Shown here: piece by piece, positions 9,059 to 18,057 of the stretch
Position numbering within the stretch: position 1 is the stretch's first letter
Layout of the letters: the number at the start of each line of letters is the position of its first letter
DNA from: Bradyrhizobium sp. OK095
GTDB taxonomy: Bacteria > Pseudomonadota > Alphaproteobacteria > Rhizobiales > Xanthobacteraceae
NCBI RefSeq assembly: GCF_900109945.1
Contig: NZ_FOBX01000008.1
Coordinates: 372,001 to 436,000 of the forward strand
DNA length: 64,000 bases
Direction of reading: 5' to 3'
Position numbers and translations under genes: made by a program
The notes under the pieces: generated by a model
Told to the model about the DNA's origin: nothing
Seen by the model: the letters and a program-made list of their open reading frames with translations, nothing else
The model's database searches: none

Positions 9059-9508
9059 ATGTCCGCAGACAATCAACTCACACGCCTCCAGCGCGACGAC
9101 CTCCGCACCGTCGCCGCGATGATCGTACCCGCCAGCGATGCGTATAAGGTGCCCGGCGCCGACGACCCTGCGATCCAAGCCGACATCTTGGCGACGCTCG
9201 GCCGCGATACCAAATTAGTGGTGGCGGCGCTGGACCATCTGGCGCGGCTCGCCGGCCAGCCGTTCGCCGAGCTCGACACTGCGAAGCGCGATGCGGTGGC
9301 GCAGGAGTTTCGCCAGCACGGCGGCGCGGCCGCGGCGACGCTCGTCCGGGTCGTCCTGCAATGCTACTACCGCGACGATCGCGTGCTGCGCTCGCTGGGG
9401 CTGGAGCAGCGCGCGCCGTTCCCCAAGGGCTATGTGCTGCCGGATGGCGACTGGTCGCTGCTCGACCCGGTCAAGGCCAGGTCTGGCACGCTGCGGCGGG
9501 CGCCCTAG
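9059..9508 (+). CDS. Small subunit resembling gluconate 2-dehydrogenase subunit 3
   Basis: The product is 149 residues, soluble in appearance, with no Tat signal visible. The pattern of a helical start, then AMIVPASDAYKVPGADDP, and a C-terminal VLQCYYRDDRVLRSLGLE with PFPKGY is like the small subunit that accompanies GMC dehydrogenases. It starts 7 nt after the GMC gene, and this pairing is the strongest support for a role as chaperone or partner subunit. The family call is by resemblance only. Confidence 0.65.
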   Translation: MSADNQLTRLQRDDLRTVAAMIVPASDAYKVPGADDPAIQADILATLGRDTKLVVAALDHLARLAGQPFAELDTAKRDAVAQEFRQHGGAAAATLVRVVLQCYYRDDRVLRSLGLEQRAPFPKGYVLPDGDWSLLDPVKARSGTLRRAP

Positions 9509-9511
9509 CCA

Positions 9512-9539
9512 CCTTGGCAGTCCAGCCTTGGCAGTCCAG
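9512..9539. repeat. Two tandem 14-bp units
   Basis: The unit ccttggcagtccag occurs twice in direct tandem, followed by a third partial ccttg. It lies just after the stop of the GMC small subunit and before the protease gene. No function is evident. Confidence 0.6.
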
Positions 9540-9613
9540 CCTTGCGCCCCTGGCGGGCCACTTGCGCGGGGGGAAACAGGCCACCATCTGTGTGAGCCTC
9601 AAGGACTTTTGCC

Positions 9614-10633
9614 ATGCTGGATTTCACTTCAGACATCGTCGATGACGCCTCGTCATCGCGAACGGAAGCGGCTGCCCCGGACAATGACCGGGCGCTGCTG
9701 GACGCCTATTCCAATGCCGTGATCGACGTGACCGACCGGGTCGGTCCCGCCGTCGTGCGGGTCGAGACCGGGCCAAAGGTGCCGAACGGCCGCGAGCGCG
9801 GCGGGCTCGGCTCGGGCATCGTGATCTCGCCGGATGGGCTCGTGCTCACCAACAGCCACGTCGTCGGCTCGTCGAAGGAGATTCGGCTGCGGGACGTCGA
9901 GGGAAACGTCGGCGATGCCCGGGTTCTCGGCGTCGATCCTGATACGGACCTTGCACTGCTCCGCGCCGATGGCGTGCGCGACTTGCCCTATGCAGCGCTC
10001 GGCAATTCCAAGACCCTCAAGCGCGGCCAGCTCGTGATCGCGATCGGCAATCCGCTCGGCTTTGAATCGACCGTCACCGCCGGTGTGGTCTCGGCACTGG
10101 GACGCTCGATCCGCTCGGTGAGCGGGCGCACCATCGAGGACGTGATCCAGACCGATGCTGCGCTCAATCCCGGCAATTCCGGTGGTCCCCTGGTGTCGTC
10201 GAATGCCGAGGTGATCGGCATCAACACCGCCATCATCAACGGCGCGCAAGGCATCTGCTTCGCGGTCGCCAGCAACACCGCGCAATTCGTGCTGTCGGAG
10301 ATCATCCGCCACGGCTATGTCCGCCGCGCGTTCATCGGCGTCGCCGGACAGACGGCGCCGGTTCCGCGGCGGCATGCGGTGCTGGCCGGCGTCGAGAACA
10401 AGATGGGCGCGCTCTTGATGCAGATCGAGCCGGATGGACCTGCGGCCAAGGCGGGCCTGTTGCCCGGCGACGTCGTGATCAAGCTCGACGGCGTCGAGAT
10501 CAACGGCGTCGACGATCTGATCCGCGTGCTCGATCGCGACCGGATCGGGCGGCGGCTCGCCATGGACGTGCTGCGGCTCGGCCGCCTGCGGGGAATCGAC
10601 ATCGACCCGATCGAGCGCAAGCCAGCCCGCTAG
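9614..10633 (+). CDS. HtrA/DegP-like S1C serine protease with PDZ domain
   Basis: The product is 339 residues. The trypsin-like domain has the full triad: His in TNSHVVG, Asp in DPDTDLALL, and Ser in GNSGGPL. One PDZ domain follows (about residues 235-325, with GPAAKAGLLPGDVVIKLDG). There is no signal peptide or N-terminal membrane helix, so unlike DegP or DegQ this protease is probably cytoplasmic. The gene is flanked by two flavoprotein genes on the same strand but with its own gaps. Its target is unknown. Confidence 0.93.
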   Translation: MLDFTSDIVDDASSSRTEAAAPDNDRALLDAYSNAVIDVTDRVGPAVVRVETGPKVPNGRERGGLGSGIVISPDGLVLTNSHVVGSSKEIRLRDVEGNVGDARVLGVDPDTDLALLRADGVRDLPYAALGNSKTLKRGQLVIAIGNPLGFESTVTAGVVSALGRSIRSVSGRTIEDVIQTDAALNPGNSGGPLVSSNAEVIGINTAIINGAQGICFAVASNTAQFVLSEIIRHGYVRRAFIGVAGQTAPVPRRHAVLAGVENKMGALLMQIEPDGPAAKAGLLPGDVVIKLDGVEINGVDDLIRVLDRDRIGRRLAMDVLRLGRLRGIDIDPIERKPAR

Positions 10634-10692
10634 CGTTCAGCGGCCGGGGCGGGGTATGACGGTGTCATGCCTCGTTTCCGGACCCCCGCCGC

Positions 10693-12417
10693 ATGATGCC
10701 GGCACATGAGACCTACGACGTCATCGTTATCGGCGCCGGCGCTGGCGGCATGACGGCGGCAGCGGTGGCCGCCGCCGAAGGTCTTCGTGTTCTCGTGATC
10801 GAGAAGACCGCCTTCGTCGGCGGCACCACGGCGTGGTCCGGCGGCATGGTCTGGATTCCCGCTAACGCCAAAATGAAAGAGGCAGGTCTCTCGGACAGCA
10901 TCACGGATGCCGTCCGCTATCTCTCGAGCACGGTGCCCGAGCCCGCCAATGCCGGCCTGCGCGCAGCTTTCCTGGCGCGCGGACCGGAGGCAGTCGCCTA
11001 TCTCGAAGCCAACACCGAGGTGCGCCTTCAGCCAGTAAAGGCCTATCCGGATTATTATCCGGAGCGGCTGGGCGCGACATCAGGCGGGCGCGTGCTGGAG
11101 CCGCTCGCCTTCGACGGCACAAGGCTGGGTGCGCATTTCGCGCGGCTGCGCGCGCCGCTGCCGGAGTTCACGCTGTTCGGCGGGATGATGGTCAACCGGC
11201 TCGACATCCCGCATCTGCGCCGGATCGGACAATCGCTGCGCTCGACCCTGCGCGCGGCGCGGCTGGTCTCGGAGTATGCGCTGCAGCGGCTGCGCAGCCC
11301 GCGCGGCACAACGCTGCATCTTGGCAATGCGCTCGCTGCGCGGATGTATGCCTCGCTGCTGGCACGGCAGGTCGAGATCCTGTTCAGCGCTGACGTCGAG
11401 GATGTGTCGATGCAGGGCGATCGCGTCAGCGGTGTGGTCATCCGCCATGGCTCACGCGATCGCCCGATCGCCGCGCGCCGCGGTGTGGTGTTGGCGACAG
11501 GCGGCTTTTCGCACGATGCCACTTTGCGCAAGCGCTTCTTTCCGGCCGCTGCTGGATTTGTCTCGGCGACCAGCACATCAGGCACAGGCGACGGGCTGCG
11601 GCTTGCGACTACGGCCGGCGCTGCGCTCAACACGGACGCGACCAGCCCGGCCTATTGGGTGCCGGCCTCGCTGTTCCGGCGCGCCGACGGCAGCCGTGGC
11701 GTCTTCCCGCATACCGTGACCGACCGCGCCAAGCCCGGATTGATCGCCGTCAATGCTACGGGCCGACGCTTCGTCAACGAGGCGCTATCGTACCATGAGT
11801 TCGTGCTCGCCATGCTGCGTGACGGCAATGGCGAGCCAGACCGGCCGTTCTATCTGATCTGCGACCGCTCGTTTCTGTGGGCTTATGGCCTCGGCCGCAT
11901 CAAGCCGTTCACGCATAGCGTTCGGCATTATGTGGCGGGCGGTGAGTTGATCGAGGCGCCTGACATCGCGCAGCTCGCGGCGAAGATCGGCGTCAAACCG
12001 TCCATGCTCACGGCGACGATTGCGAGCTACAATGCAGATGCGAAGGAAGGGCGCGATCCCGAATTCGGCCGTGGCAGCACGATCTATCAGCGCCACCTTG
12101 GCGATGCCGCGCACAAACCCAATCCATGCGTCGCGCCGATCCTCCGGGCGCCGTTCTTCGCGATGCGCATCTATCCGGCCGATCTCGGCACCGCGATCGG
12201 CATGAAGGTCGATGCCCAGGCACGTGTGCTCCGCGAGGACGGAACGCCAATCGCGGGCCTCTACGCCTGCGGCAACGACATGGGCTCGATCATGAACGGG
12301 AATTATCCCGGGCCGGGCATCACTCTGGGGCCGGCGCTGACGTTCGGGTATATTGCGGGGCGGCATTTGGCGGAGGGGACGACGATCGCGCCGAGCGCTG
12401 CGAAGGCGTCGGTCTGA
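10693..12417 (+). CDS. FAD-dependent oxidoreductase, 3-ketosteroid dehydrogenase / fumarate reductase-like
   Basis: The product is 574 residues. It has an N-terminal FAD motif (DVIVIGAGAGGMTAAA), the GGTTAWSGGMVW segment typical of the KstD and flavocytochrome fumarate reductase superfamily, and a C-terminal FAD closure (YACGNDMGSIMNGNYPGPG) that closely resembles 3-ketosteroid-delta1-dehydrogenase-type proteins. Members of this group oxidise or desaturate cyclic ketones, but the substrate here is not known. Two adjacent ATGs (10693 and 10696) can serve as start. It is probably monocistronic, and a palindromic repeat follows it. Confidence 0.9.
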   Translation: MMPAHETYDVIVIGAGAGGMTAAAVAAAEGLRVLVIEKTAFVGGTTAWSGGMVWIPANAKMKEAGLSDSITDAVRYLSSTVPEPANAGLRAAFLARGPEAVAYLEANTEVRLQPVKAYPDYYPERLGATSGGRVLEPLAFDGTRLGAHFARLRAPLPEFTLFGGMMVNRLDIPHLRRIGQSLRSTLRAARLVSEYALQRLRSPRGTTLHLGNALAARMYASLLARQVEILFSADVEDVSMQGDRVSGVVIRHGSRDRPIAARRGVVLATGGFSHDATLRKRFFPAAAGFVSATSTSGTGDGLRLATTAGAALNTDATSPAYWVPASLFRRADGSRGVFPHTVTDRAKPGLIAVNATGRRFVNEALSYHEFVLAMLRDGNGEPDRPFYLICDRSFLWAYGLGRIKPFTHSVRHYVAGGELIEAPDIAQLAAKIGVKPSMLTATIASYNADAKEGRDPEFGRGSTIYQRHLGDAAHKPNPCVAPILRAPFFAMRIYPADLGTAIGMKVDAQARVLREDGTPIAGLYACGNDMGSIMNGNYPGPGITLGPALTFGYIAGRHLAEGTTIAPSAAKASV

Positions 12418-12438
12418 TCGTTGTCTCCGCTATATCCA

Positions 12439-12525
12439 CGTCATTGCGAGCGTAGCGAAGCAATCCAGAATCTTTCCGCGGTGGCAGTCTGGATTGCTTC
12501 GTCGCAAGGGCTCCTCGCAATGACG
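12439..12525. repeat. Interspersed palindromic element (rhizobial type)
   Basis: The ends are inverted: cgtcattgcgag at the left and ctcgcaatgacg at the right. The inner arms are also complementary (gaagcaatccaga / tctggattgcttc). The whole can fold into a long imperfect stem. Elements with these ends are common between genes in Bradyrhizobium-like genomes (established knowledge, recalled). It sits between convergent genes and may act as a transcription end or mRNA stabiliser. Confidence 0.85.
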
Positions 12526-12549
12526 GCGGAGAGAGCTCGCGCCTAACCG

Positions 12550-15500
12550 CTACTCCGCAGCCGCGGCAAAGCGGCTGTTTTCCAGCTCCGCTTCCAGCCG
12601 CGCCTTTTCCGCCGCCGCCAGCTTGATATTGGCTTCCTTGACGTGACCGAAGCCGCGGATCGTCTGCGGCACGCGCGCGATCCGCGCCAGCAGCGGGAGA
12701 TGCTCCGCCTTCAGCCCCGGCATCCGCTGATCGATCATCGCGAGATAATCCGCGACCAGCTCCCGCTCGGTCCGGCGCTCCCCAGTGCGGCCGAACGGAT
12801 CGAACGCGCCGCCGCGCAGAAATTTCAGCTTCGCCAGCACGCGGAAAGCGTGGATCATCCAGCCGCCAAACTCCTTCTTCTGGAGATGTCCCGTCGTCTT
12901 GTCCCGCTGCGCGAAGATCGGCGGGGCCAGATGATACTTCAGCGTAAAATCGCCGTCGAACTTCTCCGACACCTTCCCGGCGAAGCTGCCGTCGGTGTAG
13001 AGCCGCGCGACTTCGTACTCGTCCTTGTAGGACATCAGCTTGAACAGGTTCTTTGCCACCGCCTCCGAGAGCTCGGTGGACGCGGGTGAGGCGGCGGTTT
13101 CCGCCTTCCGCACCTTGGCAACCGCCGCGAGATAGCGGTCCGCGTAAGCCTTGTTTTGATAGCCGGTCAGGAATTCGGCGCGGGTCGCGATGATGTCGTC
13201 GAGCGACTTCGCCGGAGCAGACGCCCGGCTCTTGAATTGCAGCACGCTACGGACCCGCGACATGTCGTGGGCGGCCAGCCGCCCCCAGGTGAAGGCGAGC
13301 TTGTTCATCTCGATCGCGGCGCCGTTGATCTCGATAGCGCGGAGCAGGGCCTCCAGCGACAGCGGGATCGCGCCCTTCTGGAAGGCGAAGCCGAGCATGA
13401 ACGGGTTGGTCGCGATGCTGTCGCCCATCAGCGCCGAAGCAATGCCTGTGGCGTCGATGATGTCGAGATTCTTCTCGCCGATCGCGTCGCGCAGCACGGT
13501 CTGCATCGTGCCCATCTCGAAATCGAGATCGGGGTTTTGCACGAAGCTCGCGGTCGGCTGCAAATCGGCGTTGACATAGGCCTTGGTCACGCCGCGCTCG
13601 GCACGGCTGAGCGCGGAGGGGCCTGCCGAGACGATCATGTCGCAGCCGAGGATGACGTCGGCGCCGCCCGTGCTGATGCGGACGGCGGAAATGTCCTCCG
13701 GCTCCGAGGCGATGCGGACATGGCTCATCACGGCGCCGTTCTTCTGCGACAGGCCGGTGAAATCCAGCGCCGAGCAGCCACGGCCGTCGACATGGGCGGC
13801 CATGCCCAGCAGCGCGCCGATGGTGATGACGCCCGTGCCGCCGATACCGGTGACGAGGATGTTGTACGGCGCCTCCAGCTCACGGGCAGGCGGCAGCGGT
13901 AGGTCGGCAAACAATTGTCCGGAGTCGACCGCCGAGGTCTTCATGCGCTTCAGGCTGCCGCCATGTACGGTGACAAAGCTCGGGCAAAAGCCCTCGACGC
14001 AGGAAAAATCCTTGTTGCAGTTCGACTGGTCGATCTGGCGCTTGCGGCCGAACTCGGTTTCCAGCGGCTGCACCGAGACGCAATTGGAGGCCTGCGAGCA
14101 ATCGCCGCAGCCTTCGCAAACGAGCTCGTTGATGAAGGCGCGCTTGGCGGGATCGGGATAGAGCCCGCGCTTGCGGCGCCGGCGCTTTTCGGCGGCGCAG
14201 GTCTGGTCGTAGATGATGACCGTGAGGCCCTTGATGTCGCGCAATTCGCGCTGCACGGCATCGAGCTCGCGGCGGTGATGGATAGTCGCACCCTGCGGGA
14301 AGTAGTTTCCTTCCGGATATTTGCTCGGATCGTCCGAGACGATCGCAAGCCGCTTGATACCCTCGGCCCAGACCTGATGCGCGATCTGCGCGACGTTGAA
14401 GCCGCCCTCGGCGGGCTGGCCGCCGGTCATCGCGACGGCGTCGTTGTAGAGGATTTTATAAGTGATGCTGATGCCGGCGGCGGAGGCGGCGCGGAGCGCC
14501 AGCAAGCCGGAATGCGTGTAGGTGCCGTCGCCGAGATTCTGGAAAATGTGCTGCTCGGTCGTGAAGGGCGCTTGCCCAATCCAGTTCACACCCTCGGCGC
14601 CCATATGCGAGATCAAATCGGTCCGGCGCGTCGGCATGCTCAGGGCCATGCCGTGGCAGCCGATGCCCGCCATGGCGCGGCTGCCTTCGGGCACGCGGGT
14701 CGAAGTGTTGTGCGGGCAGCCCGAGCAGAAGAACGGCGTGCGCGCGAGCTTGATCTGCGTGGTGGCGGTAACAGGATTGTCGAAGGCCTCGAGCCGGGCG
14801 AGGCGCTGCTCCAGCACCGGGCTGTGATGCCCGAGCTTGCGCAAGCGCGCCACCAGCGCGCCCGCGACGATGGTCGGCGTCAGCTCGCCCTCGCTCGGCA
14901 GCAGCGGCGCGCCGCTCTCGTCGCGCTTGCCGGTGACGGTCGGGCGCCGGGACGCATCGACGTTGTAGAGGATGCGCATCAGCTGGTCTTCGATGAAGCC
15001 GCGCTTCTCCTCGACCACCAGCACATCCTGAAGACCTTCGGCAAAACGCTTCGCGCCGCTTTCCTCCAGTGGCCAGGTCAGTGCGACCTTGTAAATGCGA
15101 AGGCCGAGATCCTGCGCGTCCTTGTCTGTAATGCCTAAGTCGGCGAGCGCCTGGCGCAGATCGAGATAAGCCTTGCCGGTCGCGACAATGCCGAGCCGTG
15201 CCGGCTTCGAATCCAGCACGATGCGGTCGAGCTGGTTGGCGCGTGCAAAAGCCTGCACCGCCGCCATCTTCGGGCCGAACAGGCGCCGCTCCGCGTCCAG
15301 CGGCGGATCGGGCCAGCGGATGTTGAGGCCGCCCGGTGGCATCTCGAAATCGTCGGGGAGCACGATCCTGATACGTTCAGGGTCGCTGTCAATCGAGGCG
15401 GAGCTCTCGACGGTCTCGCTGATCGCTTTGAAGCCGACCCAGCAGCCGGAGAAGCGCGACAGCGCAAAGCCATAGAGGCCGAGGTCGAGATAGTCCTGGA

Positions 15501-16026
15501 GCGTCGCGGGATTGATCACGGGGATCAGCGCGGCCGCGAACACTTGCTCGCTCTGGTGCGCCAGCGTCGAGGACTGGCAGCCATGGTCGTCGCCGGCAAG
15601 CGCGAGCACGCCGCCGTTCAGCGAGGTGCCGGCGGCGTTGGCATGCTTAAGCGCATCGACCGAGCGGTCGACGCCAGGGCCCTTGCCGTACCAGATGCCG
15701 AACACGCCATCGACCTTGGCGCCGGGAAACAGGCCAACCTGCTGGCTGCCCCAAACGGCGGTTGCCGCGAGGTCCTCGTTCAGGCCGGGGACGAAGGCGA
15801 TGTCGTGCTCCTGGAGGTGCGACTTCGCGCGCCACAGCGCATGGTCGTACATGCCGAGCGGGGAACCGCGATAGCCGGAGATGAAGCCGCCGGTGTTGAG
15901 CCCCTGGAGGCGGTCTCGTTCGCGCTGCAACATGGGCAGACGGACCAGCGCCTGCGTGCCGGACAGGAAGATCCGCTTCGATTCGAGCCGGTATTTGTCG
16001 TCCAGCTCGACCTGCATCAGCGTCAT
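12550..16026 (-). CDS. Indolepyruvate ferredoxin oxidoreductase, fused alpha/beta subunits
   Basis: The product is 1158 residues, a natural fusion of IorA-like and IorB-like parts. It oxidatively decarboxylates arylpyruvates to acyl-CoA with ferredoxin as acceptor. The N-terminal pyruvate-oxidoreductase domain (GYRGSPLGMYD) is followed by the TPP-binding part with CSGCPHN and GIGCHGMALSMP. A cysteine cluster comes next (CEGCGDCSQASNC and CVEGFCPSF), able to hold Fe-S. Then comes the gamma-type domain (GIGGTGVITIGALLG, GLSQKNGAVMSHVR) and a C-terminal extension rich in helices. The second Met (15 residues short of the conserved KRIFLSG) is an alternative start. The gene stands alone and is divergent from the hotdog gene. 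Confidence 0.93.
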   Translation of the reverse strand: MTLMQVELDDKYRLESKRIFLSGTQALVRLPMLQRERDRLQGLNTGGFISGYRGSPLGMYDHALWRAKSHLQEHDIAFVPGLNEDLAATAVWGSQQVGLFPGAKVDGVFGIWYGKGPGVDRSVDALKHANAAGTSLNGGVLALAGDDHGCQSSTLAHQSEQVFAAALIPVINPATLQDYLDLGLYGFALSRFSGCWVGFKAISETVESSASIDSDPERIRIVLPDDFEMPPGGLNIRWPDPPLDAERRLFGPKMAAVQAFARANQLDRIVLDSKPARLGIVATGKAYLDLRQALADLGITDKDAQDLGLRIYKVALTWPLEESGAKRFAEGLQDVLVVEEKRGFIEDQLMRILYNVDASRRPTVTGKRDESGAPLLPSEGELTPTIVAGALVARLRKLGHHSPVLEQRLARLEAFDNPVTATTQIKLARTPFFCSGCPHNTSTRVPEGSRAMAGIGCHGMALSMPTRRTDLISHMGAEGVNWIGQAPFTTEQHIFQNLGDGTYTHSGLLALRAASAAGISITYKILYNDAVAMTGGQPAEGGFNVAQIAHQVWAEGIKRLAIVSDDPSKYPEGNYFPQGATIHHRRELDAVQRELRDIKGLTVIIYDQTCAAEKRRRRKRGLYPDPAKRAFINELVCEGCGDCSQASNCVSVQPLETEFGRKRQIDQSNCNKDFSCVEGFCPSFVTVHGGSLKRMKTSAVDSGQLFADLPLPPARELEAPYNILVTGIGGTGVITIGALLGMAAHVDGRGCSALDFTGLSQKNGAVMSHVRIASEPEDISAVRISTGGADVILGCDMIVSAGPSALSRAERGVTKAYVNADLQPTASFVQNPDLDFEMGTMQTVLRDAIGEKNLDIIDATGIASALMGDSIATNPFMLGFAFQKGAIPLSLEALLRAIEINGAAIEMNKLAFTWGRLAAHDMSRVRSVLQFKSRASAPAKSLDDIIATRAEFLTGYQNKAYADRYLAAVAKVRKAETAASPASTELSEAVAKNLFKLMSYKDEYEVARLYTDGSFAGKVSEKFDGDFTLKYHLAPPIFAQRDKTTGHLQKKEFGGWMIHAFRVLAKLKFLRGGAFDPFGRTGERRTERELVADYLAMIDQRMPGLKAEHLPLLARIARVPQTIRGFGHVKEANIKLAAAEKARLEAELENSRFAAAAE

Positions 16027-16191
16027 GTCGAAAGTCCTTGTTGTCTTGGCTGGCGAGGGGTGTGCGCTGCGGGAGGGATTGCGGTTGCGCGCCGCGAATT
16101 GTGACAGTCAAGAGCATGGGTAGCCGAAGTCAATACGGCTAGCCGCATCCGTGGCGCTCCTGCTAGTCATGGCTTGCGCGCGGAGGACAGC

Positions 16192-17148
16192 ATGACAACA
16201 CAAGCATTTAATACCGAGATCACCGAGACCGCCGAGGCGCTGATAGGCCCGTGGCGCCAGCCGCGCCAGATGCTTCAGGCTCAAACTTACGACGCGCATG
16301 CCTCCATCCATGACGACGCCACCGCGCAGAAGCTCGGCTTCAAGGGAGGCACCATCGAGGGGCCCACGCATTTCAGCCAGTTTGCACCGCTCGGTGCGGA
16401 GTTGTGGGGGAGCGCGTGGTTCGAGAGCGGCTGCCTCTCCGCGCATTACCGCAGCGTCTGCTACGAAGGCGAGGAAGTACAGGCGATCCTGTCGAAGCCA
16501 TTGCCCGGCACGAACCAGTGCCAGATCCAGATGGTGAAGCGCGACGGCACCGAGGTGCTGCGTGGCACGGCCTCGGTCGGCGATGCGCAAGCCGCAACGG
16601 CGCTCGAGACCCGCCTCGGCGAGCTCAAGCCGCTCACCGATCCCGTCATCCTGCGCGACGTGAAGGTGGCACAGACCAGCAGGCGGCAGACGGTGCGGAT
16701 GGCGTTCGATCAGAACATGGGCGACCTCTATCCGTTCTCGCTCAAGCAGAAGCTCGCCGTGATCACTGAGAGCTCGCCGCATTATTCGGGCGCCGAGAAT
16801 CCCTGGGGCAGGGCGATCATCCCGATGGAGATGCTGAGCGTGTTGTTCCAGTACCGCTCCAAGGACGATCCGCTTCCGGCCAAGGGACCGGCCGTTGGCC
16901 TGTTCGCCGATCAGGAGATCAGGCTGATCAAGGGCCCGCTCTTCGTCGACGAGGCGTATGAAGTCGAGCGCGAGGTCGTCGCACTCTCCGGCAGCCGCCG
17001 TACTGAAAGCGCCTGGGCGAAGACGCGCGTGTTCGACAAGGCGGGGACGGTGGTCGCGACCATGCTGCTCAACATGGCGACGCTGAAGGATTCCTACGCG
17101 CCCTATGAGGCGGAGTATCGGCGGCTGTACGGCCCCACTACCCGCTAA
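16192..17148 (+). CDS. Hotdog-fold (MaoC-like) protein
   Basis: The product is 318 residues. The segment GFKGGTIEGPTHFSQF followed by GCLSAHYRSVCYEGEEVQA resembles the hydratase and dehydratase motif region of MaoC-like hotdog proteins, and the second half looks like a second hotdog domain. The ATG at 16192 is preceded by ggagga. A TTG 18 bases upstream is possible but weaker. It is divergent from the indolepyruvate oxidoreductase and stands alone. The reaction on an acyl-CoA or other thioester is inferred from the fold only. Confidence 0.65.
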   Translation: MTTQAFNTEITETAEALIGPWRQPRQMLQAQTYDAHASIHDDATAQKLGFKGGTIEGPTHFSQFAPLGAELWGSAWFESGCLSAHYRSVCYEGEEVQAILSKPLPGTNQCQIQMVKRDGTEVLRGTASVGDAQAATALETRLGELKPLTDPVILRDVKVAQTSRRQTVRMAFDQNMGDLYPFSLKQKLAVITESSPHYSGAENPWGRAIIPMEMLSVLFQYRSKDDPLPAKGPAVGLFADQEIRLIKGPLFVDEAYEVEREVVALSGSRRTESAWAKTRVFDKAGTVVATMLLNMATLKDSYAPYEAEYRRLYGPTTR

Positions 17149-17353
17149 TAAAGCGAGCGGCGCCGCAGCTTATCCTTTGAGCAAATGCCCGTCGCAAAGA
17201 CGTCGCACAGGGAATAAGCAGAGGTTGGATCGTCGCATAACACGCTGAAAGTGCGCCAGATTTCTGCGCCACTTCCAGCCAAACGCTATTGTACACAATG
17301 GCACGGCGTTTGCAGAACTCCTTGCAAAGAGAGTTCTCGCGGGGGCCTGAGTC

Positions 17354-18052
17354 ATGTTGAACTCAACCAAGTCGACACTCGGCGTCGTCAGCGCCGAGCC
17401 CGAGCCGATCAAGCTCGACTGGGCGAGCACTGCGCTTCTCATCATCGACATGCAGCGCGATTTCATGGAGCCCGGCGGCTTCGGCGAGACGCTCGGCAAC
17501 GACGTCAGCCAGCTTGCGCGCGCGGTGAAGCCGATCGGCGCGCTACTGAAGGCGGCGCGCGACACCGGCATGCTGGTGGTCCACACCCGCGAAGGTCATC
17601 TGCCCGATCTCTCCGATGCGCCGCCGGCGAAAGTCGAGCGCGGTGCGCCGAGCCTTCGCATCGGCGATCCCGGCCCGATGGGCCGCATTCTCATTCGCGG
17701 CGAGGCCGGCCACGACATCATTCCCGAGCTTTATCCGCTCGACAATGAGGTCGTGATCGACAAGCCCGGCAAGGGCGCGTTCTACGCCACCGAGCTCACC
17801 GACGTGCTGGAGAAATACGGCATCGAGAATCTCCTGGTGTGCGGCGTCACGACAGAGGTATGCGTCAACACCACCGTGCGCGAGGCCAATGACCGCGGCT
17901 ATCGCTGCGTCGTCATCTCGGACGGCTGCGCATCCTACTTTCCCGAGTTTCACGAGATGGGCCTGAAGATGATCAAGGCCCAGGGCGGGATCTTCGGCTG
18001 GGTCGCGGACTCAGCCGCAGTACTGGAGGCGATGAAGACTTCGACCACATAG
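17354..18052 (+). CDS. Isochorismatase-like cysteine hydrolase, biuret hydrolase type
   Basis: The product is 232 residues of the isochorismatase-like cysteine amidohydrolase family. The triad is visible: Asp in IIDMQRDF, Lys in KPGKGAFYAT, and Cys in GVTTEVCVNTT. The stretch DIIPELYP...IDKPGKG and the C-terminal REANDRGY are very like biuret hydrolase, which cleaves biuret in cyanuric acid breakdown. Ureidoacrylate-type or triuret-type activity is the alternative. A permease gene starts 5 nt after it, suggesting uptake and hydrolysis of a nitrogen-rich heterocycle or urea derivative as nitrogen source. Confidence 0.8.
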   Translation: MLNSTKSTLGVVSAEPEPIKLDWASTALLIIDMQRDFMEPGGFGETLGNDVSQLARAVKPIGALLKAARDTGMLVVHTREGHLPDLSDAPPAKVERGAPSLRIGDPGPMGRILIRGEAGHDIIPELYPLDNEVVIDKPGKGAFYATELTDVLEKYGIENLLVCGVTTEVCVNTTVREANDRGYRCVVISDGCASYFPEFHEMGLKMIKAQGGIFGWVADSAAVLEAMKTSTT

Positions 18053-18057
18053 GGGGT